From Anisakis pegreffii (taxonomy: Eukaryota > Nematoda > Chromadorea > Rhabditida > Anisakidae), in the NCBI GenBank assembly GCA_035041965.1, contig JAPYMA010000924.1:1-64000 (forward strand): a stretch of 64,000 nt of DNA. Direction: 5' to 3'. Below the pieces are notes generated by a model. The model worked only from the letters and a program-made list of their open reading frames with translations, was not told where the DNA came from and searched no databases. Positions 13,538-26,800 of this stretch are shown here, piece by piece. Positions within the stretch are counted from its first letter, which is position 1. Every line of letters starts with the position of its first letter. Made by a program: the position numbers and the translations under genes.

Positions 13538-16248
13538 AACATTTTTTACGTAAAAATTCGTTCGATAATGGCAATACGATAAGGCTTAATGACGAACACA
13601 CCCTTTGTTCAGAACGACATGATAAATGAAGAGAACGGTAATCATTTATGACATTTTAATATTCATCAGTGATAACAAAAACACTGAATATATGTCAGAG
13701 GTTGACGTAATTTCCATGAAACAGAACGGTGAATATCCGAAATGATTCACTGGAACACAAGACTTCACAGTTGGGAAGGATATGAGTAACCCAGACTGAT
13801 GTTGAGGCTGACTCAACAGCAATTGAACTGACCATATTGAACTGCAAAAAATATCAGTTCAAACCCAAGATGAATCATTGAAATTGCACCACGACTAAGA
13901 ACACATTCACCAAAAAAAACCGCTCACACCCACTAGTACATCGAAGCCAGCCTTTTCCTTAGTCATTCTCTCAGATGTTCGTCCTTTAAAACATCAATGA
14001 TTTCATTGCCATCCAGGAAGACGATGGTGAGTCACATCGTTAGCATAATCGTTCGTTAGTGTTGTTTTTTTATGGATCTCCGAGAGAAGCTGCTGCAATA
14101 GTCGGTCTATTGATAGACAGACTTTGTTCATTTGTTACGAATCCATTGTGGTGGAAATTGCTCGCTTACGAAATCTGTGTGGAGGCGCTCTCGACAACAG
14201 TGCATTTTATGAGAGGAGCGTGGCAGCGATCTTATGAAGCAAGAAAATATTAATGTTCGATGATGCGGAAACGTTAAACAAAAATCACAAAATGAATTGC
14301 ACAATTGATGTGCGGATATTTGGAATCATTCTTTACATTTCCATAATGCATTCAAAACAGCTGTGGATATGACACGCTTAATCCATCAGTTGTATCTAAC
14401 AATGCAAATTTATCAATTCAAATGAGTGAATGAATGATGAATCGGTTCCCAAAGTAAAGTGCATACATTTTTCTGGATCACGTTCCAAAATTTCTGATAT
14501 GCAGCATCACAACGATGTCGGATCGTAAAGAATTGGGTCTTAATACGCAGATCATTGCCAGCACGTGGAATTGATCAACGCTCCATTTTCATAATGATCC
14601 GTTAACAAAAACACCATCAACAGATGCTAAAGAAAAGCAAGAAGCCTCTTGAACCATTCCATATTGGATGAATTCATGGAACCTTAAGTATATGATGTCC
14701 AACATTAGGAATAGTAAGTGCAACAGTAGTACTAGTAATGTTCCTTGTATTGAAAATATCCCATTTCTTATCCACAAATATTGGACCCGAACGATAGAGC
14801 AGCAATTGGAGCATGATATGAACATTCACACTGTCCACTGGAATTCATGGTAACATAAAAGCATTTTACTGACAATCAGCTCTTTTCGCTAGTGAACAAC
14901 TTTGAAAGTCTGTTCGCTCATCAACAGAAAAAAATTTACTTTCCTCGAAGTAATCATTATTTGACGGTGAATTTACGACTCTCACCAACAGAAGAACCGA
15001 TCAAAGCATCGGAGTTGGGTGTGGTGGTGGTTGTGGATGTAATTTTCGACTAAACTTATTGCATGAGTAGGCGAGCAATAAGCATCGGCATTGCCTCCGA
15101 GCCAGTCCAATAGGCGAAGCAATTCGAAAGACAATGATGATTAAGAAAGCTTTCTTGATGATGATCGCTTCCCCTCCTAATCTCAATTCCATGCGGCGGC
15201 TTTATCTTCCAATTCCGCAATTGCTGTCACGAAATTAGCGTACTTTCCATTCATTCATGAGTTTCATCATCTTGCATCCATTCAACATTAACTTCTCAAT
15301 CGTGAAGCAAGCAGCATGAACCATAGTGTGTATTGCTTGTCTTTAAGCTCAGTGAGCTTCAAATAAACCTCCGTACAAATGTGTATCAACGAAACTTAGT
15401 TCATTTTCTGCACATATACATGCCGAAATAATTACTACTCGCTAGGCTTTTCTCATATACAACCGAGAATGTAATGGGGCAATCATCCACATGCCAAAAA
15501 GAACATTGATTGATGCATTTAACTGCTGCTGACACCATACTGATTGGCTCTAAGCTAATTTGTCTATCGAATTAAGAAAATTTCCTTCAATGAAACATCT
15601 CCAAATCTTGGAAACTTCAAAATCAACTGAAGATTTCGATCAAAATTCTCAAAATCTCAGTGTATAGAACAGACACCGAATCCTGCTCCAAAAGATCGTT
15701 GAGGTGAGCTGATCATCAAAAATAAACATTATTTACCTTTATCTATAGTTAGTTTTTTAAACTTGTATCGGATATCTGATTGATTTCGCTGTATTGCCAC
15801 ACTTGATACAATTGATCTCCAGTTGAGCAAATCTTACATTCCAATCGGAATACTAGGAGAAACATTTTCGAGTGACATATGTCCTCTGGCTTGCTCAAAA
15901 ACACAATTATTCCCTGTCATATTAGATTCAATAGAATCTCTAGTACAAGGAAGTGTATGGGATGTCGACTGAAAATGGCTAGTTCTTGATATATAAATTT
16001 TTGTTTTAGTGTCATACGGTCGTTCGTCAATGACATATTGTTACAAATACATCAGCTATATCATTTCCATTCACCTTTCTGGTGAAAATTGCTCAACAGA
16101 ACGATGAATTCCTTGAAATAGTGCGTGACGTATTAATTTCCGACAACCATCTTGAGCTTTTGGCATTCATGAACTGAATAACCTGAGCTATTCCAGTTTT
16201 CATCAACAAATTAGTGCATATCATCAACTGTGCCGATCTTCTCAAATC
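13538..16248. other. Gene-free stretch downstream of the 7TM gene
   Basis: No supported gene. A 64-codon frame at 14059-14253 (+) (PREAAAIVGLLIDRL, WWKLLAYEICVEALS) has less biased composition than its surroundings and might be an isolated exon or relic, but no phase-compatible partner or known domain was recognised. The 14589-14825 (-) frame is hydrophobic low-complexity sequence. Confidence 0.5.
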
Positions 16249-16254
16249 TTTATT
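16249..16254 (-). promoter_or_regulatory. Putative polyadenylation signal of the 7TM receptor gene
   Basis: AATAAA on the minus strand about 55 bp after the receptor stop codon at 16308, a normal spacing for a nematode 3' UTR. Confidence 0.55.
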
Positions 16255-16307
16255 CATTGTATGTAAGCGGAAAAACGCAATAATGTTTTCACAGTGATAT
16301 CAAATAT

Positions 16308-19300
16308 CTATCGTTCATTATTCATAAAAATTGTTGCAATTCGAATTCGTGTCGAGCCCAAGTCCTCGGACCTTGAACGATCTTGACGTACTCGATACGG
16401 TATACCGTTTCTAGTGGTTTGAAGTGAAAAACGTGGACCATCCATTTGTATGGTTGCTGGACCTAGAAATGAATTGAATAGCACTGAAAATACGATCGCA
16501 TTACAATATGAATGACCATCAAAAGTGAACATTCTCTCGATGAAAAAGCTGAATCAAGGCAAAACCGCACGATGTTCACATGCTATCAGTCATAACGATA
16601 ATAATTCGTATAATCCTCATCCATCCCAACCATAAAACAATGCCATCCATACCTTCAGCCACTCTCGAACGTGCACATGGACAAATCGCGCTTAAAATAG
16701 TCAGTGATCGAATGAATTTGAATAGTTTAGCGAGTTTCGGTGAGTTGGCCGAGTGGAACAACAAATGACGGTATAAATGTGGCAATGTCCAATAGACAAG
16801 CAACAATATCGGTAATGCTAAACTCGTCAGTGTCGATGCATTCTTAACACCAGTGGGTAGGCAGAAATGTTCCTGAAATATTTCACAGTCCTTGAATAAT
16901 CAAATAAAAATCATTTGAAACAAACGATACGGTTCTACCATTGAGACCTACCATTCCTCCACAATAGATGGCCTGAGCTTAGCTAGTCAGAGCAAAAAAA
17001 GACAATTCCTTCTAAAATCGTCCGCGATTATTCAGTGCTGTTTCGTATAAGGATGGAACCAAAAACAGAAAGCATGGAATGAAGACTTGTGTGCGAAATG
17101 GATAATAATGGTGAAGAGATGACGAAACGCGATTGCTCACCTCATTTGCAGTCCACTGGTGAATAGCGTAGAATAGAAGCGTTATGAAACAAATGATTGT
17201 GAAATGTAATTCACGAGAGACGAAATACGGCGCCACTGAAGGCTGATGCGGGATCACTGAAGTTCATTCGAAGATTATCAATGAAGCGCATTCGTTGCCA
17301 GGATATGAGGAGCGTTAAGATTTTCAGAGTCAGTATGAACTGATATTGTAGCAAAACGAGTGATTTTTTGACAAAAATGATACCAGACCATAAGGGCATG
17401 ATTATTATGATCTAAGACGACTAAATAGGAATGAGTTGTTCAGTCATTAAAATGTGCCCAAGTTAGCGATATTGGAGAGTTCTTCAGGTCTTCAACTGAA
17501 TGTGATTTGAATGCGTGAAAGTTAGAAGTAATCAGTGGATATGAGATCCAAAACTTGATTACCTTCTGAACTATCCTCGCTATCTGGATCACTACGAATT
17601 GTGTGCACAATCCACTCGATATCCCTGAAATGTTGTGAATTAAGAGATCTAATGAATTTTTGTTCTGTCATTGGGAGAAGGATATTTCTTTGGTGAGCAT
17701 AAAAGCTAAACGGCTATAGGCATGTTATTCTCTAATTGTAAGCAGTTTACTTTCTCTACCAGTTCTTGTTAACGTCAACTGCCTGGAGGACTGTAGCCTG
17801 TCAGTGTCTAGATGATGACCTCTTCCTATGATTTTGGATGTATCGATTGATTAGCTGATTGGAACAACTGGTTTTGATCAACCAGAGTGGATCAGTTCAC
17901 AGCGCTCTTGGCGATTCATTTGAAACTTAACCACTTTGAGAACAACCGTAATGCATGCCGATCACAAACCTCGCAACTGGATGCTGTCGCCGACGTTTTC
18001 TCATGAAAACTTTCTTAACAAAAATCACAAAGTAAGCGCCAAAAGATATGGCGAAAAGTATCGTAATGATAAGGCGACAAATTGCTTCGAATTGCTTCTG
18101 AAATATCGCAGAATACCACCATAAATTTCAAGTTTTTTAGTACATTTGAAGCCAATTTTCTCTGATAAGCTCACTTCAGACTGATTCAGATGGATTCTCA
18201 TTCTTTTCAGACGTGTTCTATTCACTCTCATAGCTATTCCATATGAATATCGTTCTCTTGATGAGTTTTTCTCATTCACTTCGTCTCATTTCACTTCGCA
18301 GTTAGAATCGATTTCTTATTCTGTAGCATATACTATTTACTGGATGCGTTGACGAGTGTTGACAACCGAAATCAACAATGCAGCAATCGAATATTACTGC
18401 TCAACAACGTTCGACAATCAAATGATCAATTATAGAGTGTGTTTGATAGAATGAGAATTTGACTTTAATTGTTGCGTGAAATGAATGAGAAATTAGCAGA
18501 AGAGAACAATTCTGGTGATAAAAGCTATGAGAGCGATTACAACAGCTCGGAAAAGAATGAAAACCCTGTTAAAACAAATGAAAACTCTGACGAAGTAATG
18601 ATACTTAAAAGGAAAATGAAAAGTCTTGCCATTAACTAACCGCATTCACACACCCCAGTCCAAATTACTCAAAAATGGGTAATTTCATCCTCTATGCGAA
18701 CCACTGGGATAGACTGACCCAGTACACTTCAAATTGATATTATTTTTTGCAGTCTTATGCTCATTACGGCAGCAATCTTTATGATCAACAATTATTACTG
18801 GTTTCATTGTGAGTAGAGTGGATTATCAATGATATTGTTGGCGGTATTACTATCAATAAGAAATGAGAATTGCACTGCACTCACATGAAGCTCTAAGTTA
18901 CCCCATCCAACGAAAACCGCATTATCGTGTACCATAAGTGATAATTGCGGATCATCCACCATGAACGCGGCCACGTAACTGATCGGGAAAACGAACTGTA
19001 CAAAAATCGCGAACGCACAAACACGGCCACTCCACACCTGTAGTTCACCTTATCTGAATCGATAGGAATTGTAACTTCAATTCAGCAGATATTTCGCCAG
19101 CGATTTTTACTTCCTCTTAAGCTAACGACAACAAATTCCGATAAGTTCGACTGTATAAATAGTCTGCAAGGAATTTTGCAAATTGATATTTGTTAATATC
19201 ATTGTTATATTTTCAACATTATATTATTGACTGTTATACTGTTGGCATCATGATATCGTTGGTATTATTCGTTGCATTATCAACTCCACAATCATTCGGC

Positions 19301-20167
19301 ATCGTAAGGCAATGTTTGCGTTATTTCAAATCGGTACCTTGCATCTGATAAATTAATGCAAAAAACTAAGAAAAGATTGATTAGAGGTGATCACCTTGAT
19401 TTGCATATCAGCACTGAATGTCTGAGCGACCATTCGACTCAGCGAGATTATCGCTATGGCTATATATCTGCTCATCGCGAGAACAACTCCTACAGACCAT
19501 ATCACGTCAGCGGCGAATTTGGATTGTTGTGAGACGAGTACAGAGCTAAAATGAATCTCTAAAATCTCGGAATATTCATTTCATACAGCCTTTGGGATTG
19601 ATTGGTCTAGAGATCACTTGATCGATCAAATTCAGTCCACAAATGATGCGCCAACAAACTGTTTAGTGCAAACATACTGACATGCTGATATCAACAGATA
19701 TCATTGCAAAGCTGATGTTCGTCATTTATGATACCGTGTGAACGAGGAACATTTCAAGGAGGACTAACGATATTCTCTTCAGATTCATCCGATAGTGATT
19801 GAATTCGAAGAAAAAAATGAATACAGAAGCGATTTTGAACTCGTTTTCCTCTGAGTGAAATCGTTTCCATCACAACCTTGAAGGAGCAGGTTTTGCAGGG
19901 TTTTTGGATGCATATAAGTAAGCAAAAAGAGAAATTTGAGTTGACAACTTACCGTATTGCCTGGAAGGGATTATTGAAAACGGTAAGTTGATGGAAGATG
20001 AACAGGAAATTCGATAAGCATAATGCGGCGATATGTGTTAGGAAATGACATCGATTTTCACTATAAATTAAAACAATTAATTGAAGAACTGACTGTATTA
20101 AGCAAAAACACAAAACAAGAACAAAAAATTTAGGGATTAGAAGAATGTCGTAGCTCACATTGTCCAC
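16308..20167 (-). CDS. Seven-transmembrane chemoreceptor-like GPCR (5' end uncertain)
   Basis: Eight exons join with consistent phase: 19953-20167 (5' limit uncertain), 19395-19545, 18885-19037, 17970-18097, 17563-17624, 17141-17235, 16653-16872 and 16308-16462, about 392 residues. Seven hydrophobic segments appear in order: IPKFFVLVLCFCLIQSVLQL (TM1), IAALCLSNFLFIFHQLTV (TM2), VIWSVGVVLAMSRYIAIAII (TM3, with an RY motif), VCAFAIFVQFVFPISYVAAF (TM4), LIITILFAISFGAYFVIFV (TM5), FTIICFITLLFYAIHQW (TM6) and LTSLALPILLLVYWTLPHLY (TM7). A basic loop (MRKRRRQHP) and an acidic one (SDPDSEDSSE) separate TM5 and TM6, and the tail is Arg-rich. The arrangement suits a nematode serpentine chemoreceptor, perhaps Srg-like, but the family is my inference. 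No ATG is present in the first exon's open frame, so a short upstream exon is probably missing. Intron 18098-18884 contains a dispersed repeat. Confidence 0.75.
18172..18582 (+). repeat. Dispersed repeat, copy 1 (within 7TM intron)
   Basis: About 410 bp that recur in the same orientation at 38815-39214. Shared blocks include GACGTGTTCTATT, CTCATAGCTAT, TTCTCATTCACTTCGTCTC, GTAGCATATACTATT, GTTGACGAGTGTTGACA and GATAGAATGAGAATTTGACT. It lies antisense within the intron of the receptor gene, starting only 72 bp from the splice acceptor of the fourth receptor exon listed. It contains a short frame from 18481 (MNEKLAEENNSGDKSYES...) matching a frame in copy 2. The element class is unknown. Confidence 0.9.
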
Positions 20168-23100
20168 TCCAAGTGAGGTTTCTTATCAAGAGCATTACTT
20201 TAAACTGCTCATACTTTCTCTTCACAAGAGATTTTTTCCTCATTCACAATTATTCGACGAACAAGATGGAACTTTCAATTTCATTTGATCATATTCGAAC
20301 TTTTCACGCAGGTTTTCAGTGGCTGATATCAGTGAATATGAAAAGAAAACCTCGAATGTCGCTCTCTCGATGCTTCGATGGCGAGAATGAGATTCAGAAG
20401 AAGTGAAATTATCTGCAGAACAGCCGAAACAGTAACGATTATCATACGAGAAATTGTTTGCTTACTTCAGATATGCCTCTGTTGCAATCAGTAACTGAAA
20501 GTGTTCATTCAGCTCTCAGAAACCATACCACTGTCTAGGGTATGGTCATAAATCGATAAGATCGAACCAGTTGAAAATAATTTCGCGCAAATACCCTCAT
20601 AGAACTTTTCGGGCACAGATCCTCCACTCTAACTCAATCGTAACTGGATGAAGCAGTTTAGAAATCATGACTTTGAGTAGGTTATGTGCTAAAACATTCA
20701 ATCGAGTAATATCTTCGCGTGGAAATACTCTATCAGCTAAAAGTTTCAGGCGAAAGAGGCATCACATTCGCAAACTTTCACGCTTCCAATCAATGATACT
20801 ATGACATCAGCAAACACTGACAATGAGATGGTGATAATTGTCTATGGAATGTACTTGAACTATCGAGAGATTGCACACAATAAATTGTGAACTGCATTCG
20901 CTAAAAGCTAGAAGGATCTTGTGAAATACTGCGCAATAGCGTCCGATAGCGCTTATTAAGTAAATGAGAGCGTAACTAACGCAATCGAAAGCATTCAAAC
21001 GACCGCGAGCACATGAAATTAAATGAGCGAAAGCATGAAAATTAATATGAGCGTATAAAAACGCATAAATGCTGAAGAAATATTATAATTGAGTGGAAAC
21101 AAACGGCATACACATACACTCATTCAGTCCTTCGTTATTGTTGTTTTAATTGGCAAGACGAACTTAACCGTGGAATTGATTTTGTATTGGAAATATAATG
21201 AGATATCAGATATGAAAGCCGAGTGCGGAGAGATATAACCAGATATAGGAAGACAGATGGATGTGAGCTTATTTGAAGTGACGAAAAGAGATCTTGCCAA
21301 CTAGCATTAGGAACGAAGACGATAACAGATCGCTTGCTTACCTAGAAACGAAAACGAAGACTGCTGCTGATAAGTTGGCTCATGCAACATATTTGCTACC
21401 TGAATAGTTTGAGAACATGAGAATACCGGGCTTTGAATGCGAGTGAACGTGTGAAATCATCAGAAAGCGTTACCGTTGTCATGCAAACAACAACTGAATA
21501 CCATGAAACGAAGAGTATCAATGGGATTGTGAGAAATATTATTTACTTACAAATATCTTGAACAACTGAAGATATACAATAAGCTTATACAATTATAGAA
21601 GGTAATCGAATAGGTAGGTTAGCAACTGCATGAAGACAACGGGAGGTAATGGATATGAAATGAACGCAGATATAATCAGTGGGCATGAGGAATAGGAAAA
21701 ATGTGAAATTAGTCACACCATGAGTGAATTAATTGATAGGTGAGTGAACGATGTGAGAGAAGTTGAATCGGTTTCTTGTTTGCGTTGCTTAGATTCTGTC
21801 TTTTTAACAATGAGCCTTATGGATTACCCTTTATAATAGCCACTAACAAGCTATGTTCCGATGATCATCACATTATTATAATCACCTCGTGCTTGCTACT
21901 CTTATTGCTGTGCGATATGAACTCGTAGCTGACTCATTATTCTGTTCAATTGCTCACATTCTATATGGATGAATGAATTTGTCGTTCTAGCGATCTAATA
22001 TAGCCTAACTCTAACAGGGCAATATATCTGTTACCTTTGATTACTTGCGCTCACTTCAGAAGTGCCTCTGTTCGTTTCATATTGCGCTTGAAAATTTTTA
22101 ATTTCACAAAAAAAATTTTTGTTGAAGGTAAACGTTCACAGAAGGGCAGACATGAATGCTGAAGCGGAACATTCGAATTTCTCACATTACATGGCAACGG
22201 AACTTAACCGAATCTAAATGTCTTCGATAAATTAGTCTCGATTCAGAGAATTGATCGCCAATAGAACATCATCGAAGCTAGGTGATTTTTTTAAGGAGAT
22301 GATCGATCATTTCATGGTCGTCTGTACATGACAGATACAATTGCGATTGATAGATACTTTTAGCAATATCAGTGATGCAGTTATACGGGAAATAGCTATG
22401 CGTGCTTTATGTTTCCGTTCACTAGGTCAAATTAATCCAGGATTATTGCATACATTCACAAATACCACATCCGACAACAAGCGGAATCTACTGCGTAAAG
22501 GAACTACTGCTATGGCAACTTCAATCCACAATGGAAGCAAAGAGCAGACGATCCTAATGTTGAATTATCACTCTCTAATGTGAGCAACTAAATACTACCG
22601 CATTTCATTTAGTTAATTTACTCACGACTAGCTATAGGATCCTCGAGCATTTCGTTCATAGGCCTCTTTAAACTCACTCCACTTGTCTCTATTATATCAC
22701 CTCATGACTCTTCTGATCCACGTTTGACAAGCGGACATCACATTTTTCAAGGAAATTTGACAAAAAACCGTATCGTATCAGAATTCTTTAAAAGTTAATG
22801 TCCCAGCGGAGAAAAACTATTGAAAACAGACTGATCTCTTCTTGAACATGACGATCGACCCGTCGTAATGTCAAGCAAATATTTCATCTCTTGACCATTC
22901 GCTGAGGAAACTGCCTGTCTCATTCCTCATGATTGCTAAAATTTTTGCCGGCTGGGAATGAAAGGCTTATCTCATTTCGACACTGCGTTTGAATGCTAAC
23001 GAGTTGGAAATTCAAACAATGCTTTTATTATAATACAATTGCAATTCATCACGCTATGAAACAAATACGCATAAAACCAACAACACAAACCAATAATTAT

Positions 23101-23855
23101 AGGTGATGTTAATCGAATATTTCAGTACATTCCACAAGCGATTCATTCACAAATGAAATTCACCATCTGCAGAATATACCATCTATTTTCAATTTTCGGC
23201 ACATAATTCATGCTAAAGAAAGATGAACGAATGCAAATGAATAGCCCAAAGCATCCGTATTATTATGAATAATAGATACCCTTCCTCATCACACATAAAA
23301 ACAACAGAAATCACAGCATTGCAGTAAAAGGCATAATCATTTGCTAAAACACACGATTCATGTTGGCTGAAGCTTATATCACAGAAAAGTATATCTACCA
23401 ATTGATTGTAAGATCCGATATAATCCAAATTTCCTTCAAACTTCTCATTACATCAAAATTAAACAACAACAACAACTATTCAATTATCACAGAGCAAGAG
23501 AAAAGAATATTCTCCTATACAAGGAGCTAATCGTTGTTTGGTCAGTTGAAAACTTAGGTGAAAATTTGCTGATTTCATATGAAACCAAGAAAATTTCAAA
23601 TTTTCGATTCAACAAAATTCTACGCTTTCCGATCCCATCAACTAACAGACACCTCATCAATTATCCGCTTCCCTTTCCTCAGTTCATAAAAATTTTCACA
23701 AAAATAACAATTAAAAAATGAAGACAAATAAATGATTTCTTGCGTTTGTTTCATTGCACGATAATAAATTAAACATAGATCAATAAACAATAAATTAGTT
23801 AACAATATATTCGGTGATATGTAGGTGAATGAAATAAAATGCAGATGTCATTGGC
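20168..23855. other. Gene-free stretch between COG8 and the 7TM gene
   Basis: The part next to 20168 should contain the first exon and promoter of the minus-strand receptor, but I could not fix them. A hydrophobic frame at 20807-20998 (-) could contribute, though it does not join convincingly. The rest is AT-rich with short frames. The 80-codon frame at 22341-22583 (+) is the most protein-like but has no recognised domain. Confidence 0.5.
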
Positions 23856-26800
23856 TCATTGCTCCAACCTATTCTGCAGGCTGACTTCCGTGAAACTATT
23901 TCCGGAATGTTGTGACCTCGATGGAACGGTAAAGTCAACCTCATCTTCAACAGTTTCTGCAGCCATATCGTCATTTGGAGTAGATGAAACAATTTTATCG
24001 GTTGCGCCCACCTGAAAGAGTTCACTTAAAATGACTTCTACACATGGAACCCGTAACTAAAATTCGAATTTTGCGTTCTGTAGGAATAACATTAAATCAC
24101 AGTTCTCCGCCATCACACACGATAGGATATAGATAATGAATATGGATGATGAGCAAAGATGTAACATGCACTGAACATGTTTATTTTTCTCATAAGATTC
24201 ACTACGATACGGAAACAACCTGGACATATATATTTCCAAGCCTTCACCACCTTAATATAACACAAAAATGAATTACAAAGACGGTAAAATGACCAAATGA
24301 AATCGAGATCAAACACCGAAAAAAATAATCAATCCACCTCAAGCTGCAGCAGATCAGCCGTTTTCGGATCGGCGTTTTCTGCCACTTCTATTCCATTCGA
24401 CTTTGCTTCACCATCATTATCAGTTTCCACCGCTCTCGGCAAGATGCTTTCTTGCCCATTTAGAAAACTTTCCGAAATAGTTTCATCACCTTGCTTCTCA
24501 TCATTCAACATCAGTGGAACTGATTTTTCACTCTGTTCGAATGGCTTCACAATTTCATCCATTTCGGCCGCGTTCGTGCAATGCGAATACAAATCACTAA
24601 TCTTCAGTCGCAAACGACTCTCCTGCAATTGAACTGTTTTTCCTCCTCCTCGGCTGTCAGTCCTTTTCTCTTTCAGTCAGCTCAAATATCGATGGCTGTT
24701 TTAAACAATGAAACCATTCCACTATCATTGATTCAAATAGAAATATGTATTTAAAACACCACAAAAGAAATAAAAGACTTATAAAACTTACGTATCGTTC
24801 CAAACTGAATGTTGTGTGATAGAATAAACGACAACATTTCTCGTAGGGGAACAAAACCAGCAGACATGCATTCAAATAAGGGATGAAATATCGAGCGAGC
24901 AGTTTGAGTGCTTTCACGAACTGCTTCTAAAATTTTCCTTCAGTTTTTCAAACGCAATCAACAAAACACTTTTAATCAGTAATATATGTCAACCGTACGA
25001 ATGCGAAACATACGAAATAATGCCCATGCGTTTCGCAATGACACGCAAACTTTTCAAACAAAACACCCAACTTGAGCCACTTCACCATTTTGGATTTGAT
25101 AGATGTAAATAAAAAATTCGATAGAAAATATATTCTACATAACATACCTGATGATCTTGTTTCAGTGCATAAAGGTCCAGCCATGTGAAAAGAGCTCTCA
25201 GTGAGTCGCTAAGGGCTTCCAAAACGCCCGCTATCTAAACGAATACAATGAGAAGAAGAATGTGAACGAAAGGCGTGCATAGCAGAAGCTTATTCAAATG
25301 CGGAGCCAATCTGTAAAATCTCAGAGGTCAACAATCCGCTCTCAGAAAGATGCTGAAATTCAAAACTATCTAACATGCATAGGTGAAAGACCATCTCGTA
25401 GTTCATTGAACGCGTCCAAAATTTCGTTTCCGTAAACGCACAGATCATCCCACATTGACAACTGCGCTGGAGGAGTTGGTTGTTCAGCTGAATGGCCGTC
25501 AGATGGCGAAGTGTTCGAAATCGCCGCTGTCATCACCATTTCCGGTAGGTCACCTTCTATTAGAATGGACTCCAGTTGACAGAAACTGAAAGCATACGAA
25601 CCCTTGGAGACTCACAATCAAATTACTCAAAATATGATAGGCAAGCTATTTCTGAAACACATAATCAGAACTTACAAAAAATGCTGCATTAAAAATCAAC
25701 TCCTCAATGAGAATATTTACCTGGAAGCAGCATTTGCAGTTCTTGCTTTGAATCGACTCAGCACAAAATCGTTCATAACATTCGTGATCAACGGTCTAAA
25801 GTCTAGTCCCATACGTCCAAAAGACATCGCGAAACTCATCAATTTACTCGTCAATACACCAACATCCACACCACTCTTATGTTCGACTTTTCTGAAGAAT
25901 TGAAGAACCTTCATTCGGAAACTCTATCAAAAAACGTAAATGAAACTGTCATATAAATTCATTTTTTCAACTAACAAACAAATATATAGCACATATATTA
26001 CAGTCCTCAAATTTCTAATTCTTCCGAATATCACATTTACTGCAGAAAATTATGTCGACACGCTGGAATTCATCTTCACCGACTGACTCTTCATAAGCTA
26101 GTTGAAACCGTTAAGGTTAACCTCTTAATTCGTAACATTTGAAAGTCGCGCACTCACCTTATGTGGTCGAACATCGCGTCAACGTTATGAATGGCCCATT
26201 CAGAAAGAATTGCCGATGGGCCACAATGTTGCCAAACGTCCCATCTTGGATCAATTGACGGCTGCAATTGCACAACTTAATGGCCAGACATTCAACTATC
26301 TATAATCTAACATCTGGTCTCTTGGGCAGAAGTTGCGAGTGAAAGTTTTGAATATCTTCTGCGTTCATCATCGTGCATAAATTCCAAAAATAAGACTCTC
26401 AACGAATCCAATTAGACTCTCTTAGAAGTTCAGATCTATAAATTAGAAATCAGAACAACGAACATCACGTTTGATGATTTCACCTTCTGGAAACACAGCC
26501 AGATACAACACCATTGTATCGTACATACAATCACGATATACCTCGACCATACGCAGTAAGAAATCCGGTTGAGACTATAAAATAACCGCATCAAAAGTGG
26601 ATGATAAGATTTGAAATAATTGGTGATGTTCGATGTTCGTTCATTCAAATCCATACCCTTATGTCGATCAGTTGTTTCTCCAAATACAAATCTCGATATT
26701 GCAAAATGGAAACACGTAATTGGGTGGCTGAAAGGTAGGGTATTTTGCGGATACTGTTCACCACCTGAATACTACTAGCCAAATCAATCGGACCCGCAAA

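Noticed and set aside
17270..17399. Hydrophobic 62-codon frame in the 7TM gene (MPLWSGIIFVKKSLV...)
   Set aside because: It is out of frame with the TM6 exon and overlaps the intron between two phase-matched exons; TM5 is better explained by exon 17970-18097.
26041..26120. Possible extra COG8 exon (YEESVGEDEFQRVDIIFC)
   Set aside because: No acceptor gives a phase compatible with the neighbouring exons, whereas skipping it joins exons 7 and 8 cleanly and fits the family sequence.
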